A stretch of DNA of 64,000 nt from Deltaproteobacteria bacterium Ga0077550 (GCA_001464385.1 LNFB01000146.1:121829-185828); one strand, 5' to 3'. Counted from the first letter of the stretch, positions 19,984 to 30,972 are shown. Made by a program: numbers and translations. The notes: generated by a model not told the origin, from the sequence alone.

Positions 19984-22077
19984 ATGCAGGGGCAGGTGAC
20001 GGCTGGTGCGACCACGGTGACCTGCGGCGGCGCCGCGACGGCACGACGCACGCGGAGGTGTCGTGTCGGCGCGATCGCACTCGCGCTCCCGCTCGCGACG
20101 ATGGCGGTCGCGACATCGATGGCATGCGATCGCGCGGAGGTCCAGGCGCCCGCGATCGAGGCGGGTGGCTCTGCGCCGACGCCGGCGACGCGCGCCGAGG
20201 TGTCTCCGAGCGGCCCGCCTGTGACGGCGACGGCGCAGGCGCCCGCCGCCCCGCCGCCGGGACCGCAGGACGCCGGCGCGTGCCCGGCCCGCGCCGCCGA
20301 GGACGTCGGTGTCCTCGTCTCGCCGGAGGTCCCGGTCGTCGGGCAGCCGGTCGTGATCCTCGCCGCGACGCTGGCCGACGAGCGCCCGCTCGCGCTGCGC
20401 GTCGAGTCCGACGGCGAGATCCTCGACGTCGCGATCGAACACACCTCCGGGGTTCCCGCCGCCGCGGTGGCCCGGATCCCCGCGGCGCCCGACGGATCGC
20501 TGCGCGTCGTCGTCGGCCGCGGCGGCGCCGGGCTGCGCTGCGACGACGTGCGCGTCTCGGCGCGCGCGCGGACGAAGGTGCGCGCGGCGAGCCCCGACGC
20601 GGTGTGGCCGATCGAGCGCGCCTGGGACGGCGCCGAGGAGGCGCTCTACAGCGCGTGGGTGCGCGCGCTGTTCCATGCGCCGCGCGGCGAAGAACTCGCG
20701 CGCAAGGCCCTGCACGAGGTCACCACCGATGCGTCGCGCAACCTCCTGCACGATCACCTCGGCTGGGGCGAGGACCGCGACAGCAAGGCCGGCCTGCACC
20801 TGAAGCCCGACTGCGCCGACACACCGTACTTCCTGCGCGCCTACTTCGCGTGGAAGCGCGGGCTGCCCTTCGGCTTCCGCGGGTGCTCGCGCGGCGGCCC
20901 GGGCAAGGCGCCCCGCTGCGGGAAACTCCGCGGCGTCGTCGGCCCACCGGAGTCGGGCACCGACGCGACCAAGCCCGGCGAGCTCGGCGTGGTGCAGAAG
21001 TTCTTCCGCCGCACGCTCGCGTGGGGCGTGCACACCGGCAACGGCCGCACCGCGTTCGGCGACGACGCCACGGACTTCTACCCGGTGTCGCTGACGCGCC
21101 GCGGCCTGCGTCCCGGCACGATCTACGCCGATCCCTACGGTCACGTCTTCGTCCTCGTCGAGCTGATGGATCCCGCCGGCGACGATCCGGGGGTGCTCTA
21201 CGCCATCGACGGGCAGCCCGACGGCAGCATCACGCGCAAGCGGTTCTGGGAGGGCAACTTCCTGTGGAACCCCGACCCGAGCCTCGGCGGCAGCGGCTTC
21301 AAGGCCGCGCGCCCGCTCGCGTTGGATCGACGCGACGGCGCGCCCGTCCTCGTCGCCCTCGACGACGCCGCGATCGCGAAGCGCCCCGACTACGCCGACA
21401 TCGGCGACGAGCAGCGCACGCTCGGCGCCGACGCGTTCTACGATCGCATGGACGGGCTCATCACGCCGGGGCGTCGCGATGCGCTGCGTGCCCAGGCCGA
21501 GGCCATCGACGCGCTGCTCGAGGCGGCGAAGGTCCGTGTGACGTCGGTCGACAACGGCGAGGGCCACTTCGCCGGTGGCGGCGGCGTGATCGCGATGCCC
21601 GACGGCCACGCGATCTTCGAGACCACGGGGGCGTGGGAGAACTTCGCGACCCCAGCCCGCGATCTCCGGCTGCTCATCGCCATCGACGTCGTGCTCGGCT
21701 TCGACGCCAAGGTCCGCCGCAACCCCGAGGCCTTCGGCCGGGCGGACACGACGATGGACGCGGTGCTCGAGGCGCTCGCGGCCGACCGCACCAAGCGCCT
21801 CGCCGACCCGGCGCGGGCGTTCGAGTACACGCGCAGCGACGGATCCAAGTGGAAAGTGACGCTCGCCGAGCTCATCGAACGGCGCGCGACCTTCGAGGTC
21901 GCCTACAACCCCAACGATTGCCCAGAGGCCCGATGGGGGGCACCCGCGCGCTCCGCCGAGGCCGCGACGTGCCGACGTCACGCGCCCGCCGAGCAGGTCC
22001 GCAAGATGAAGGCCTACCGGCCGTGGTTCCACGAGCGGCGCCGGCCGGCGCGCGGCGACCCGGGCCCGACACCCTGA
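19984..22077 (+). CDS. Large exported protein with a cysteine-protease-like Cys/His pair
   Basis: A 697-residue protein of unrecognised family. The N-terminus has a twin-arginine-like Arg-rich segment, a hydrophobic core and SMAC at residue 48, an imperfect lipobox. A Pro/Ala-rich linker and a small beta domain follow. The conserved-looking core has Cys277 in DCADTPYFLRAYFAWKRGLP and His387 in DPYGHVFVLVEL, followed by an acidic YAIDGQPDG. This order and spacing recall transglutaminase/NlpC-type papain folds, which is inference. The C-terminal third is helical. An upstream ATG-like start at 19921 is possible but leaves the hydrophobic segment far from the N-terminus. It is divergent from serA. 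Confidence 0.6.
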   Translation: MQGQVTAGATTVTCGGAATARRTRRCRVGAIALALPLATMAVATSMACDRAEVQAPAIEAGGSAPTPATRAEVSPSGPPVTATAQAPAAPPPGPQDAGACPARAAEDVGVLVSPEVPVVGQPVVILAATLADERPLALRVESDGEILDVAIEHTSGVPAAAVARIPAAPDGSLRVVVGRGGAGLRCDDVRVSARARTKVRAASPDAVWPIERAWDGAEEALYSAWVRALFHAPRGEELARKALHEVTTDASRNLLHDHLGWGEDRDSKAGLHLKPDCADTPYFLRAYFAWKRGLPFGFRGCSRGGPGKAPRCGKLRGVVGPPESGTDATKPGELGVVQKFFRRTLAWGVHTGNGRTAFGDDATDFYPVSLTRRGLRPGTIYADPYGHVFVLVELMDPAGDDPGVLYAIDGQPDGSITRKRFWEGNFLWNPDPSLGGSGFKAARPLALDRRDGAPVLVALDDAAIAKRPDYADIGDEQRTLGADAFYDRMDGLITPGRRDALRAQAEAIDALLEAAKVRVTSVDNGEGHFAGGGGVIAMPDGHAIFETTGAWENFATPARDLRLLIAIDVVLGFDAKVRRNPEAFGRADTTMDAVLEALAADRTKRLADPARAFEYTRSDGSKWKVTLAELIERRATFEVAYNPNDCPEARWGAPARSAEAATCRRHAPAEQVRKMKAYRPWFHERRRPARGDPGPTP

Positions 22078-22131
22078 CGCGCGCCCCGCGTTGACGCCGA
22101 CCGACGGACCCCACACACTTTCGCTCGAACG

Positions 22132-22467
22132 ATGGGCCGGCCCGAGCAGCGCAAGACGGAGCGGTTGGACACGCGTCTCGCGGTGCGATGCATCCGCGGC
22201 GACGCGACGTTCGACGGCGAGACGATCAACCTCAGCCTCGGCGGCACGCTCATGCGCATCGTCGTCGATCCGCCGCCGACGGTGGGCGAGACGTGGCAGC
22301 TCGAGATCGTGCTGCCGACGCTGGCCGAGCCGCTGCGTGTCACGGCGGAGGTCCGCTGGATCGGCCTGTCGGGCGAGTGCGGCGTGCAGTTCTCGACCGG
22401 CTTCCGTGCCCGCGAGACGTGGGCCCTGGGGCAGTGGTTCGACGGGCTCCGCAAGGCCGCACCATGA
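22132..22467 (+). CDS. PilZ-domain protein
   Basis: A 111-residue single PilZ domain. The c-di-GMP contact motifs are present: RLDTR (RxxxR) near residue 11 and NLSLGG (N/DxSxxG) near 37. It ends with a short helix. It probably acts as a cyclic-di-GMP receptor controlling motility or envelope functions. It is coupled by an ATGA overlap to a membrane protein and then a peptidase. Confidence 0.88.
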   Translation: MGRPEQRKTERLDTRLAVRCIRGDATFDGETINLSLGGTLMRIVVDPPPTVGETWQLEIVLPTLAEPLRVTAEVRWIGLSGECGVQFSTGFRARETWALGQWFDGLRKAAP

Positions 22468-23192
22468 GCAGGCGCGCCAGCCCGCGGGTCGCCGCGTGGG
22501 TGACCGTCGGGATGCTGCTCGCGCCGACGTCACGCGCGAGCGCGGGCGATCCACGGCCCTACGAAGGGACCCGCGCGACGCCGGCCGCCGAGGCGATCGA
22601 CCTCGCGCCGGCGTCACCGTCGGACGTCGCCGCGCCCGCAGCGTCGGCGGCCCAGCCCGTGCCACCGCCGCGCGTCGAGGCCAACGGCAAGGTGAAGCGC
22701 ATCTCGGTCGCGGTCGGTCTCTCCCCCGAGGCCCCGGGCAACGCGGCCGAGCGCGAGTGGCTCGATCACCTCGAGCGCAGCGCGCGGGTGAGTCCGTCGC
22801 CCGCGACGAGCGTCCGACGCCTGCGCCCGGGCGTCGGCGACGCGCAATCGATCTGCCGCGATCGCAAGGACGACGTGGTGGTGCTCATCGGTTACGTGCC
22901 GCGTCGCGATGATGCGGTGCTGCTGCCGTACGACTGTCTGCTGGGCGTTCCCCTGGGCATTCGCGCGCTCGCGGCCGCCGACGAGGACGGCCTCGTCGGG
23001 GCGCTGTGGGCCGAACACGAGGAGCTCGTGCGCAACGGCATGACCGAGCGTCGGCGCCTCGGGCGGCTGTCTCCGCGCGCCCGCGCCGGGATCGTCGCGG
23101 GGGTGGCCATCGTCGTCATCGGTGTCGCAGTGGGCCTGTTGGTCGCGAACGCCTTGCGCGACGAGAAGGTCGTGGTCAAGGTGGCGCCATGA
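22464..23192 (+). CDS. Signal-peptide protein with a C-terminal membrane helix
   Basis: A 242-residue protein with a signal peptide (VAAWVTVGMLLAPTSRASA), a Pro/Ala linker, a small alpha/beta domain including ICRDRKDDVVVLIGYVP, and a strongly hydrophobic helix at about 212-232 followed by a short basic tail. No known family is recognised. The two-ended topology places the central domain in the periplasm. It overlaps both neighbours by four bases. Confidence 0.6.
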   Translation: MSRRASPRVAAWVTVGMLLAPTSRASAGDPRPYEGTRATPAAEAIDLAPASPSDVAAPAASAAQPVPPPRVEANGKVKRISVAVGLSPEAPGNAAEREWLDHLERSARVSPSPATSVRRLRPGVGDAQSICRDRKDDVVVLIGYVPRRDDAVLLPYDCLLGVPLGIRALAAADEDGLVGALWAEHEELVRNGMTERRRLGRLSPRARAGIVAGVAIVVIGVAVGLLVANALRDEKVVVKVAP

Positions 23193-24223
23193 ATTTTCCG
23201 CGGCGCACGCAGGGCGTTCTCGGCCCCCGCACCGGACGCCGCGGCGCGGCCGGCACGCTCTGGCGTTGGGTCCACGGGTTGGCGCTGGCGGCAGTGCTGC
23301 TCGTCGGCGCGTGGTCGACCTCGGCCCGCGCGGCGACCGGACGGGCCGAGGGCTTCGAGGTCGAGCGCGCCACGGGGCAGATCACGATCGGCCGCGCGAC
23401 GCTGCGCTACGAGCCGGAGCTCGCCGAGGAGGCCGAGGCGCTGGCCGCCTCGATCCCACAGTGGTGGTCGGAGGTCGAGCATCCCCTGGCGCGTGACGTC
23501 GACGACACCGTCCGCATCACGTTCGTCGATCACGCCGGTCGCGTCGCCGAGGCCTCCGGCATGCCGCACTGGGTCGCCGGCGTCGCGCGACCCGAGGCCG
23601 GTGACATCGTGATCGCGCGGCACGGGCCCGACGGTGCGCCGGCGGATCTCGAGCGGCTGCTCAAGCACGAGATGGCCCACGTGATCCTCCACCGTGCGAC
23701 CGGCGGCGCCGAGTTGCCGCGGTGGTTCCACGAGGGCGTCGCCGAGAGCGTGACCGGTGGCATCAGCCTCAGCCGCGCGCACACGCTGGCGCAGGCGGTG
23801 TTCGGCGCCGGCGTGCCGGACCTCGAGCGCCTCGAGGCGCAGTTCCACGGCACCGATGGCCCCGACGCCGCGGTGTCCTACGCCGCGGCGCGCGACCTCG
23901 TCGAGTTCCTCCGCCACCGCGATCCCCACGGCGCGTCGATGCGTCAGGTCTTCGCGGAGCTCCGCGCCGGCTACGACTTCGACGTGGCCTTCGTGCGGGC
24001 CTACCACGCGTCGCTCCCCGAGCTCGTCACGCTGTGGCGCGACGGTCTCCCCGGTCGCTTCGTCTGGTACCCGATGATCGCCAGCGGCGGGCTGCCGTTC
24101 TTCTTCCTGTTGCCGCTGGTGATGGTCGCCTGGCTGCGACGGCGTCGCCTGCTGCGTCGCGGCTGGGAGCGCCTCGAGCAGGAGGACGCCCTGGCGCGCG
24201 ACGCTGCGTGGGGCCTGGCCTAG
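23189..24223 (+). CDS. Membrane-anchored gluzincin peptidase (peptidase MA-like)
   Basis: A 344-residue protein with an N-terminal signal peptide or anchor (LALAAVLLVGAWSTSARA). The zinc motif HEMAH is at 160-164, followed by WFHEGVAE with the third ligand glutamate. A C-terminal transmembrane segment (LPFFFLLPLVMVAWL) is followed by a basic Arg-rich tail, so the catalytic domain faces the periplasm. It is the last gene of the PilZ operon, so local c-di-GMP signalling may influence proteolysis. Confidence 0.75.
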   Translation: MNFPRRTQGVLGPRTGRRGAAGTLWRWVHGLALAAVLLVGAWSTSARAATGRAEGFEVERATGQITIGRATLRYEPELAEEAEALAASIPQWWSEVEHPLARDVDDTVRITFVDHAGRVAEASGMPHWVAGVARPEAGDIVIARHGPDGAPADLERLLKHEMAHVILHRATGGAELPRWFHEGVAESVTGGISLSRAHTLAQAVFGAGVPDLERLEAQFHGTDGPDAAVSYAAARDLVEFLRHRDPHGASMRQVFAELRAGYDFDVAFVRAYHASLPELVTLWRDGLPGRFVWYPMIASGGLPFFFLLPLVMVAWLRRRRLLRRGWERLEQEDALARDAAWGLA

Positions 24224-24245
24224 GCCGTCACCGCTCGGACGACGC

Positions 24246-24878
24246 ATGCAGCGGGTGAGCGCCGGGGCCCTTCGGGGTCGCAAGTTGATGACCCTGCCCG
24301 ACGGCGTGCCGGGGCTGCGTCCGACCGCGTCTCGGGTGCGCGAGGCGATCTTCGATCGGCTCGGCCACGATCTCGAGGGCGAGCGCGTCCTCGACCTGTT
24401 CGCGGGCTCCGGGGCCCTCGCGATCGAGGCGCTCAGCCGCGGCGCCGCGTCGGCGCTGATGTTCGAGCTCGACACCCGCGTGGTCAAGCACCTCGGCGCG
24501 CAGCTGGACGCGCTCGGCCTCGCGGGGCGTGCCCAGGTCCGCCGCGGCGATGCCCTGGGCCTGCTCGGCGCGGGCCCCGGCGGATCTGCCCGGTTCGACC
24601 TCGTGTTCGTCGACCCGCCGTTTGCGTCACCGCACGTCTTCTCGCCGATCCTCGCGATGCTGTGCTCCGCCCGCTGGCTGGCGCCCGACGCTCGCATCGT
24701 CTGCGAGCGCGAGCGCATCCGCGGTGCCGCGCCGAACATCGTCATCCCCGCCGCGCTCGTGCTCGACGCGACCCGGACCTACGGCCAGGCGCAGGTGGAA
24801 TTCCTGTCGGTGGCCGCCGAGCCCGAGGCCACGATCGACCCCGAGTCGACGGCGGAACCCGACCCCAGCGCGCCCTGA
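24246..24878 (+). CDS. rsmD: 16S rRNA (guanine966-N2)-methyltransferase
   Basis: A 210-residue RsmD-type methyltransferase. It has the family start RVSAGALRGRKL, the SAM-binding VLDLFAGSGALAIEALSRG, and the catalytic FVDPPF motif. It methylates the N2 of G966 in 16S rRNA. The common downstream partner coaD is absent; an aminotransferase gene follows instead. The C-terminus has a short Glu/Pro/Asp-rich extension. Confidence 0.92.
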   Translation: MQRVSAGALRGRKLMTLPDGVPGLRPTASRVREAIFDRLGHDLEGERVLDLFAGSGALAIEALSRGAASALMFELDTRVVKHLGAQLDALGLAGRAQVRRGDALGLLGAGPGGSARFDLVFVDPPFASPHVFSPILAMLCSARWLAPDARIVCERERIRGAAPNIVIPAALVLDATRTYGQAQVEFLSVAAEPEATIDPESTAEPDPSAP

Positions 24879-24908
24879 CAGCGCGCGGGCTGGTACCATC
24901 ACGGCATC

Positions 24909-26123
24909 GTGCCGGTCATCATCTCGCAGCGCGCGGCAGTCCTTCGGCCCTCGGCGACGTTCGCGATGGCAGCCCGTGCGGCGGCCCTGCGCGCCGAGGG
25001 GCGGCAGGTCTTCGACTTCTCCGCCGGCGAGCCGGACTTCCGCCCGCCGACGGCGGTGCGCGAGGCGGTGGCGAGCCTCGTCCGCGAGCGTGCCATCGGC
25101 TACACGCCGGTCGCCGGCATGCTGGCCCTGCGCGAGGCGGTCGCCGAGCACCTCTCGCACTACCACGGCACGCCGATCTCCCCGGCGCGCGTGTTGGTGT
25201 CGAACGGCGCCAAGCACAGCATCGCCAACCTGCTGCAGGCCATGATCGATCCCGGTGACGAGGTCGTGATCCCGACGCCGGCGTGGGTGAGCTACCCGGA
25301 CATGGTCCGCCTCGCCGACGGCGTGCCCGTGGTGGTCCCGACGTCGCCGGAGCACGGATGGCGGCTGCAGCCCGACGATCTCGCGCGAGTCGTCGGACCG
25401 CGCACGCGCCTGCTGGTGCTCAACAGCCCGAGCAACCCCACCGGGGGCGGCTATCGGGCAGAGGACATCGCGGAGATCGGCGCGGTGCTGGCCCGGCACG
25501 CGCCGCAGACCTGCGTGATGGCGGACGACATCTATCGGCGGCTCACCTACGCGCCGTTCACCCACGCGAGCATCGTGCGGGTCCTCGGCGACGTCCTCGA
25601 GAACCTGGCGCTGGTCGACGGCGTGTCGAAGACCTACGCGATGACGGGGTTCCGCATCGGCTTCCTCGTCGCCGCCGAGAACGTCATCACCGCGGCGACG
25701 CGGGTGCAGGGCCAGACCACCTCGGGGGCGGCCACGCCGTCGCAGCACGGGGCGCTCGCCGCCCTGCGCGACCCGTCGGTCGACGCCGAGGTCGCCGCGA
25801 TGCACCTGGCCTTCACGCGGCGTCGCGCGACCATGCTGGCGGCGCTCGGGGCGATCGACGGCCTGCGGGTCGTCCCGCCCGACGGCGCCTTCTATGCGTG
25901 GGTCGACGCGTCGGCCTACCTCGGCGCGACCGGCCTCGCCGACGACAACGCGCTGGCCCAGTGGTTGCTCGATCGCCACGGCGTCGCGTCGGTGCCGGGC
26001 AGCGCCTTCGGCGGTCCGGGCCACATCCGCCTCAGCTACGCGACCGACGACGACAGCGTGGTGCAGGGCTGCGCTCGACTCGCCGAGGCGATGTCGGAGC
26101 TCGCAGCGCGCGGCGCCGGCTGA
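24909..26123 (+). CDS. PLP-dependent class I aminotransferase (aspartate aminotransferase type)
   Basis: A 404-residue fold-type I aminotransferase. It has the FSAGEPDF substrate loop, the GYTPVAGMLALREA segment, NSPSNPTGGGY and the PLP-binding lysine K241 in SKTYAMTGFRIGF. The sequence resembles the aspartate/prephenate aminotransferase subgroup. The next gene encodes DAHP synthase, so a role in aromatic amino-acid synthesis (prephenate or aromatic transamination) is plausible but not proven. Start is GTG at 24909. Confidence 0.88.
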   Translation: MPVIISQRAAVLRPSATFAMAARAAALRAEGRQVFDFSAGEPDFRPPTAVREAVASLVRERAIGYTPVAGMLALREAVAEHLSHYHGTPISPARVLVSNGAKHSIANLLQAMIDPGDEVVIPTPAWVSYPDMVRLADGVPVVVPTSPEHGWRLQPDDLARVVGPRTRLLVLNSPSNPTGGGYRAEDIAEIGAVLARHAPQTCVMADDIYRRLTYAPFTHASIVRVLGDVLENLALVDGVSKTYAMTGFRIGFLVAAENVITAATRVQGQTTSGAATPSQHGALAALRDPSVDAEVAAMHLAFTRRRATMLAALGAIDGLRVVPPDGAFYAWVDASAYLGATGLADDNALAQWLLDRHGVASVPGSAFGGPGHIRLSYATDDDSVVQGCARLAEAMSELAARGAG

Positions 26124-26181
26124 TCCCCGTCGGCCCGACGTTGTCAGAGCTCCGCCCGGGCGGTAGATCTCGATCAACGCC

Positions 26182-27312
26182 ATGATCATCGAGTTCGAGA
26201 ACGGTCGTCAGTCCACCGTCGACCAGATCCGCGACCTCGCGGCGCGCTTCGGCCTCACCCTCGAGATCACGCAGCGCGCGGGGGTCTACAGCACGATCCA
26301 CGTGATCGGCGACACCCGCGAGTTCGCGACGCGCGAGGGCTACCTGCGGGATCTGCCGGGGGTGCGGGCGACGTGGCGGGTGACCTCGGACTTCAAGAAC
26401 ATCGCGCGCTTCGTCACCGGCGCCGACGGGGGCAAGGCGCCGCGGCGGCCGCGACGCGTGGTCGAGGTCCCGGGGCTCGACGGCAAGCCGCGGCGGTTCG
26501 GCGCCGGGCAGCACATCTTCATCGTCGGGCCCGACTCGCCCCAGACCCTCGAGCAGACCCTCGCCATCGCCCACGCGGCGCGGGAGATCGGGGAGCGCTT
26601 CGGCGTCACCGATCGCATGATGCTCCGCGGCGGCGCGTTCAAGCCCCGCACCCGGCCGACCGACTGGCGCGGCCTCGGCATGAAGGGCATCGCGATGCTC
26701 GATCGCGCCCGGGAGGAGACCGGCCTGCCGTACGTGACCGAGGTCATGGACCTCAACCTCGTGCCCGAGATCGGCGAGCACGCCGACATGCTGCAGATCG
26801 GCACCCGCAACGCCCAGAACTTCGATCTGCTGGAGGCTGTCGGTCGGTTCGGGAAGCCCGTGATCCTCAAGCGCGGCTTCGGCAACGAGGTCAACGAGTG
26901 GTTCCACGCCGCGGAGTACATCGCCAACCAGGGCGATCTCGACATCGTGCTGTGCGAGCGGGGGGTGAAGACCCTCTTCACCAAGGGCGGCTACTGCCGC
27001 AACCAACCCGACCTCAACGCCATCACCTATGCGCGATCGCAGACCATCTTGCCGGTGATCTTCGATCCCAGCCACGTCACGGGAGATCACCGCCTGGTGC
27101 CCGAGAACGTCATGGCCGCGTGCGCGCACCTGGTCGACGGCACGATCACCGAGAGCCTGCACGACGAGGCGTTCCGCAAGGAACAGCTCTGCGACGCCGG
27201 CCAGGCGCTGTTGATGGACCACTACGCGAGCGTCGTCGAGGCGGTGCTGGCGTTCGAGGCCCACGTCGCGCCGCGGCTGCTCGCCATGCAGGAGGCGTTC
27301 GAGCAGCGCTGA
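26182..27312 (+). CDS. aroF: 3-deoxy-7-phosphoheptulonate synthase (DAHP synthase), AroA-beta type
   Basis: A 376-residue enzyme that condenses phosphoenolpyruvate and erythrose-4-phosphate at the start of the shikimate pathway. An N-terminal ferredoxin-like regulatory domain (residues ~1-75) precedes the barrel. Motifs include MLRGGAFKPRTRP, LQIGTRNAQNF, ILKRGFG and PVIFDPSHVTGDH. This layout is the type I-beta family, usually feedback-controlled through the small N-terminal domain. The metal-binding cysteine lies in LCERGV. Confidence 0.93.
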   Translation: MIIEFENGRQSTVDQIRDLAARFGLTLEITQRAGVYSTIHVIGDTREFATREGYLRDLPGVRATWRVTSDFKNIARFVTGADGGKAPRRPRRVVEVPGLDGKPRRFGAGQHIFIVGPDSPQTLEQTLAIAHAAREIGERFGVTDRMMLRGGAFKPRTRPTDWRGLGMKGIAMLDRAREETGLPYVTEVMDLNLVPEIGEHADMLQIGTRNAQNFDLLEAVGRFGKPVILKRGFGNEVNEWFHAAEYIANQGDLDIVLCERGVKTLFTKGGYCRNQPDLNAITYARSQTILPVIFDPSHVTGDHRLVPENVMAACAHLVDGTITESLHDEAFRKEQLCDAGQALLMDHYASVVEAVLAFEAHVAPRLLAMQEAFEQR

Positions 27313-27363
27313 CGCCGAGTCGCGCCGACGATTTCGCGGTTGCGACGACGCGCGGCGTATGTC

Positions 27364-27561
27364 ATGCCTCCGCAGGTGAGGATCTCGTGCCCGACCTGTC
27401 GCCGCGAAGAAGAAGTCGAAGCCGGCTTCCGCTGGCGTCCGTTCTGCTCGCGCCGATGCAAGATCATCGACCTCGGCAACTGGCTCGACGAGGTCTACCG
27501 AATCTCGGTGCCGGTGCAGGACGAGGAGCTGACCGAGTTCCCCGAGTCCGCCGCGAACTGA
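27364..27561 (+). CDS. yacG: DNA gyrase inhibitor YacG (zinc-finger protein)
   Basis: A 65-residue protein with four zinc ligands, CPTC and CSRRC, and the typical RPFCSRRCKIIDLGNWLDE segment. In E. coli YacG binds GyrB and inhibits gyrase. The ATG at 27364 gives the compact family length. It converges with ffh and is followed by an intrinsic terminator that overlaps the ffh stop codon. Confidence 0.93.
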   Translation: MPPQVRISCPTCRREEEVEAGFRWRPFCSRRCKIIDLGNWLDEVYRISVPVQDEELTEFPESAAN

Positions 27562-27563
27562 GG

Positions 27564-27609
27564 CTTCGGCCGGCGCCTACTTGCGCCGGTTCATGACTTC
27601 GGCCGGCGC

Positions 27610-27625
<16 letters not shown>
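27564..27625. repeat. Two 29-bp direct repeats at the yacG/ffh junction
   Basis: Identical 29-bp copies at 27564-27592 and 27597-27625, with a 33-bp period. Each contains the inverted repeat CCGGCGC/GCGCCGG. The second copy holds the last codons and stop of ffh; the first is an extra copy beyond the stop and again spells NRRK-stop on the minus strand. This looks like a tandem duplication of the ffh 3' end. Confidence 0.9.
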
Positions 27626-29316
<1,691 letters not shown>

Positions 29317-29408
29317 GGCGGTGTTTCATAGCAGAAGCGGGGTCGGGGCGGCCCGACCAAACGCGCCCGCGCGCCCGCGCTCCGGCAAAGGGCGGTAGCG
29401 GCGGCGGA

Positions 29409-30530
29409 TCACGACGCGGCGGCGTCGGCCCGCAGGACCGCCTCGTCCGCGAGGGCGAACGCGGCGGTGAGCCCCGGGCTCTCGATCCCGAACAGCGCGA
29501 CCACGCCGGCGACCCCGTGATCGTCCGGCCCGCGGATGCAGAAGTCCGCGCCGGGCTGGCCGGGGCCGACGATCTTGGCCCGCACGCCCGCGTACGCCGG
29601 CGACAGATCCTCGGCGCGCACCGCCGGTGCGTAGCGCTGCACCGCGCTCGCGAAGGCCGCGGCGTCGCGCGCGTCCACGTCGTAGTCGAGATCGTCGACC
29701 CAGCGCACGTCGGGCCCGAGGCGCACCGCGCCCTCGAGATCGAGGGTCACGTGGATGCCCAGGCCGCCGGGCACCGGCACCGGGTACACCAGGCGCGTGA
29801 ACCGGGGCCCGCCGACCAGGCGGAAGTACTGGCCCTTGGCGAACGCGGCCGTCGGCACGGCGGCGGGGTCGAGCCCCTCGATCGCGGCGGCGAGGGCCGG
29901 GGCGCGCGCGCCCGCGGCGAGGTAGAGCCGAGCGCAGGTCACCTGGGTGTCGCCCGCGGTGACCACGAGGCCGCCGGCGTGCCGCCGCGCCCCGAGGAAC
30001 CGGCAGCCGAGCACGATGTCGCCGCCGGCGTCGCGGATCTCGCCCTCGATCGCGGACGCCAGCGCGTGGCTGTCGACGATCGCCGTGCCCGGGCTGTGCA
30101 GCGCCGCGGTGGCGACGACGTTGGGCTCCATGCGGGTGACGTCGTCGCCGTCGATCCACGCGAGCGCGACGCCGTTGGCCGCGGCGTTGGCGGCGACGGC
30201 CTGCAGCGCCGCGTGCTCGCCCGCGTCGCAGGCGACCACGAGCTTGCCCGGCGTGCGGGTGCGAATGCCCCGGGTCGCGCAGTACTCGAGCAGGGCCTGG
30301 CGCCCGCGCAGGCACGCGGTCGCCTTGAGGCTCCCGGGCGGGTAGTAGAGGCCCGCGTGGACGACCTCGCTGTTGCGCGAGCTCGCGTGGCGGCACAGCC
30401 CGGGCTCGGCCTCGAGCACCGCGACGGTGCGGCCGCACATGGTCTCGCGCCGCGCGATCGCGAGGCCGACGATCCCCCCGCCGACGATGATCGCGTCGTA
30501 GTCCAGCGTCTGGCCCGTCGCGTGGCCCAT
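29409..30530 (-). CDS. lhgO: FAD-dependent L-2-hydroxyglutarate oxidase/dehydrogenase homologue
   Basis: A 373-residue DAO-family flavoprotein. The FAD dinucleotide motif is IIVGGGIVGLAIAR near residue 14. The RNSEVVHAGLYYPPGS segment matches the L-2-hydroxyglutarate oxidase group, as does the C-terminal FGIESPGLTAAFALAD. It would oxidise L-2-hydroxyglutarate to 2-oxoglutarate. It lies 10 bases downstream of the next gene on the same strand, so the two may be cotranscribed. Confidence 0.85.
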   Translation of the reverse strand: MGHATGQTLDYDAIIVGGGIVGLAIARRETMCGRTVAVLEAEPGLCRHASSRNSEVVHAGLYYPPGSLKATACLRGRQALLEYCATRGIRTRTPGKLVVACDAGEHAALQAVAANAAANGVALAWIDGDDVTRMEPNVVATAALHSPGTAIVDSHALASAIEGEIRDAGGDIVLGCRFLGARRHAGGLVVTAGDTQVTCARLYLAAGARAPALAAAIEGLDPAAVPTAAFAKGQYFRLVGGPRFTRLVYPVPVPGGLGIHVTLDLEGAVRLGPDVRWVDDLDYDVDARDAAAFASAVQRYAPAVRAEDLSPAYAGVRAKIVGPGQPGADFCIRGPDDHGVAGVVALFGIESPGLTAAFALADEAVLRADAAAS

Positions 30531-30540
30531 CGGCGTTCGA

Positions 30541-30972
30541 CTAGCGGTGCGAGTCCGGCGGCACCGGGCGCGTGATGATCACCGAGGCCGGCGCGACCGC
30601 GGGCGTCGGCGGAGGTGTCGCGGGCCGCGCTGCCCACCACGCGGCGACGGCGACGACGGCGGTGAGCGACGCGGCGACCGTGGGCCACAGCCACCGCGGC
30701 TGCGTGGCCGCGACGAGCTCGTCGTACTCCTCGGCCGCGAACTCGGCGGTGCGATCGACGACGGGCACGCCGTTCGGCGTCGAGGCGTGCACGAGGGTGC
30801 CGGCGGCCTCCTGGAGCGCGGCGATCTCCTCGTCGAGTCGGAGCAGCGTGCGCTCGTGGCGGGCGCGCGTGCGATCGTCCTGGCTCGACGCCAACGCCAG
30901 GGCGTAGCCGACGCGCTGCCGCTCGAGGCGATCGAGGTCGGCTTCAATGCTCTGCAGTGCGGTGCCCGGCAT
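30541..30972 (-). CDS. Coiled-coil protein with one membrane helix
   Basis: A 143-residue protein of unknown family. Residues ~5-60 are a charged heptad-like helix, followed by an acidic segment, a transmembrane helix at about 95-115 and a Pro-rich tail. The ATG at 30972 was preferred; an upstream frame exists to 31074 but is Pro/Ser-rich without coding character. It sits immediately upstream of the hydroxyglutarate oxidase gene. Confidence 0.6.
   Translation of the reverse strand: MPGTALQSIEADLDRLERQRVGYALALASSQDDRTRARHERTLLRLDEEIAALQEAAGTLVHASTPNGVPVVDRTAEFAAEEYDELVAATQPRWLWPTVAASLTAVVAVAAWWAARPATPPPTPAVAPASVIITRPVPPDSHR

Noticed and set aside
18702..20444. Upstream extension of the pdxB-cbiX frame to 1103 codons
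   Set aside because: The upstream part is antisense-frame text opposite or overlapping serA and has no homology features; the GTG at 18701 gives the normal PdxB N-terminus.
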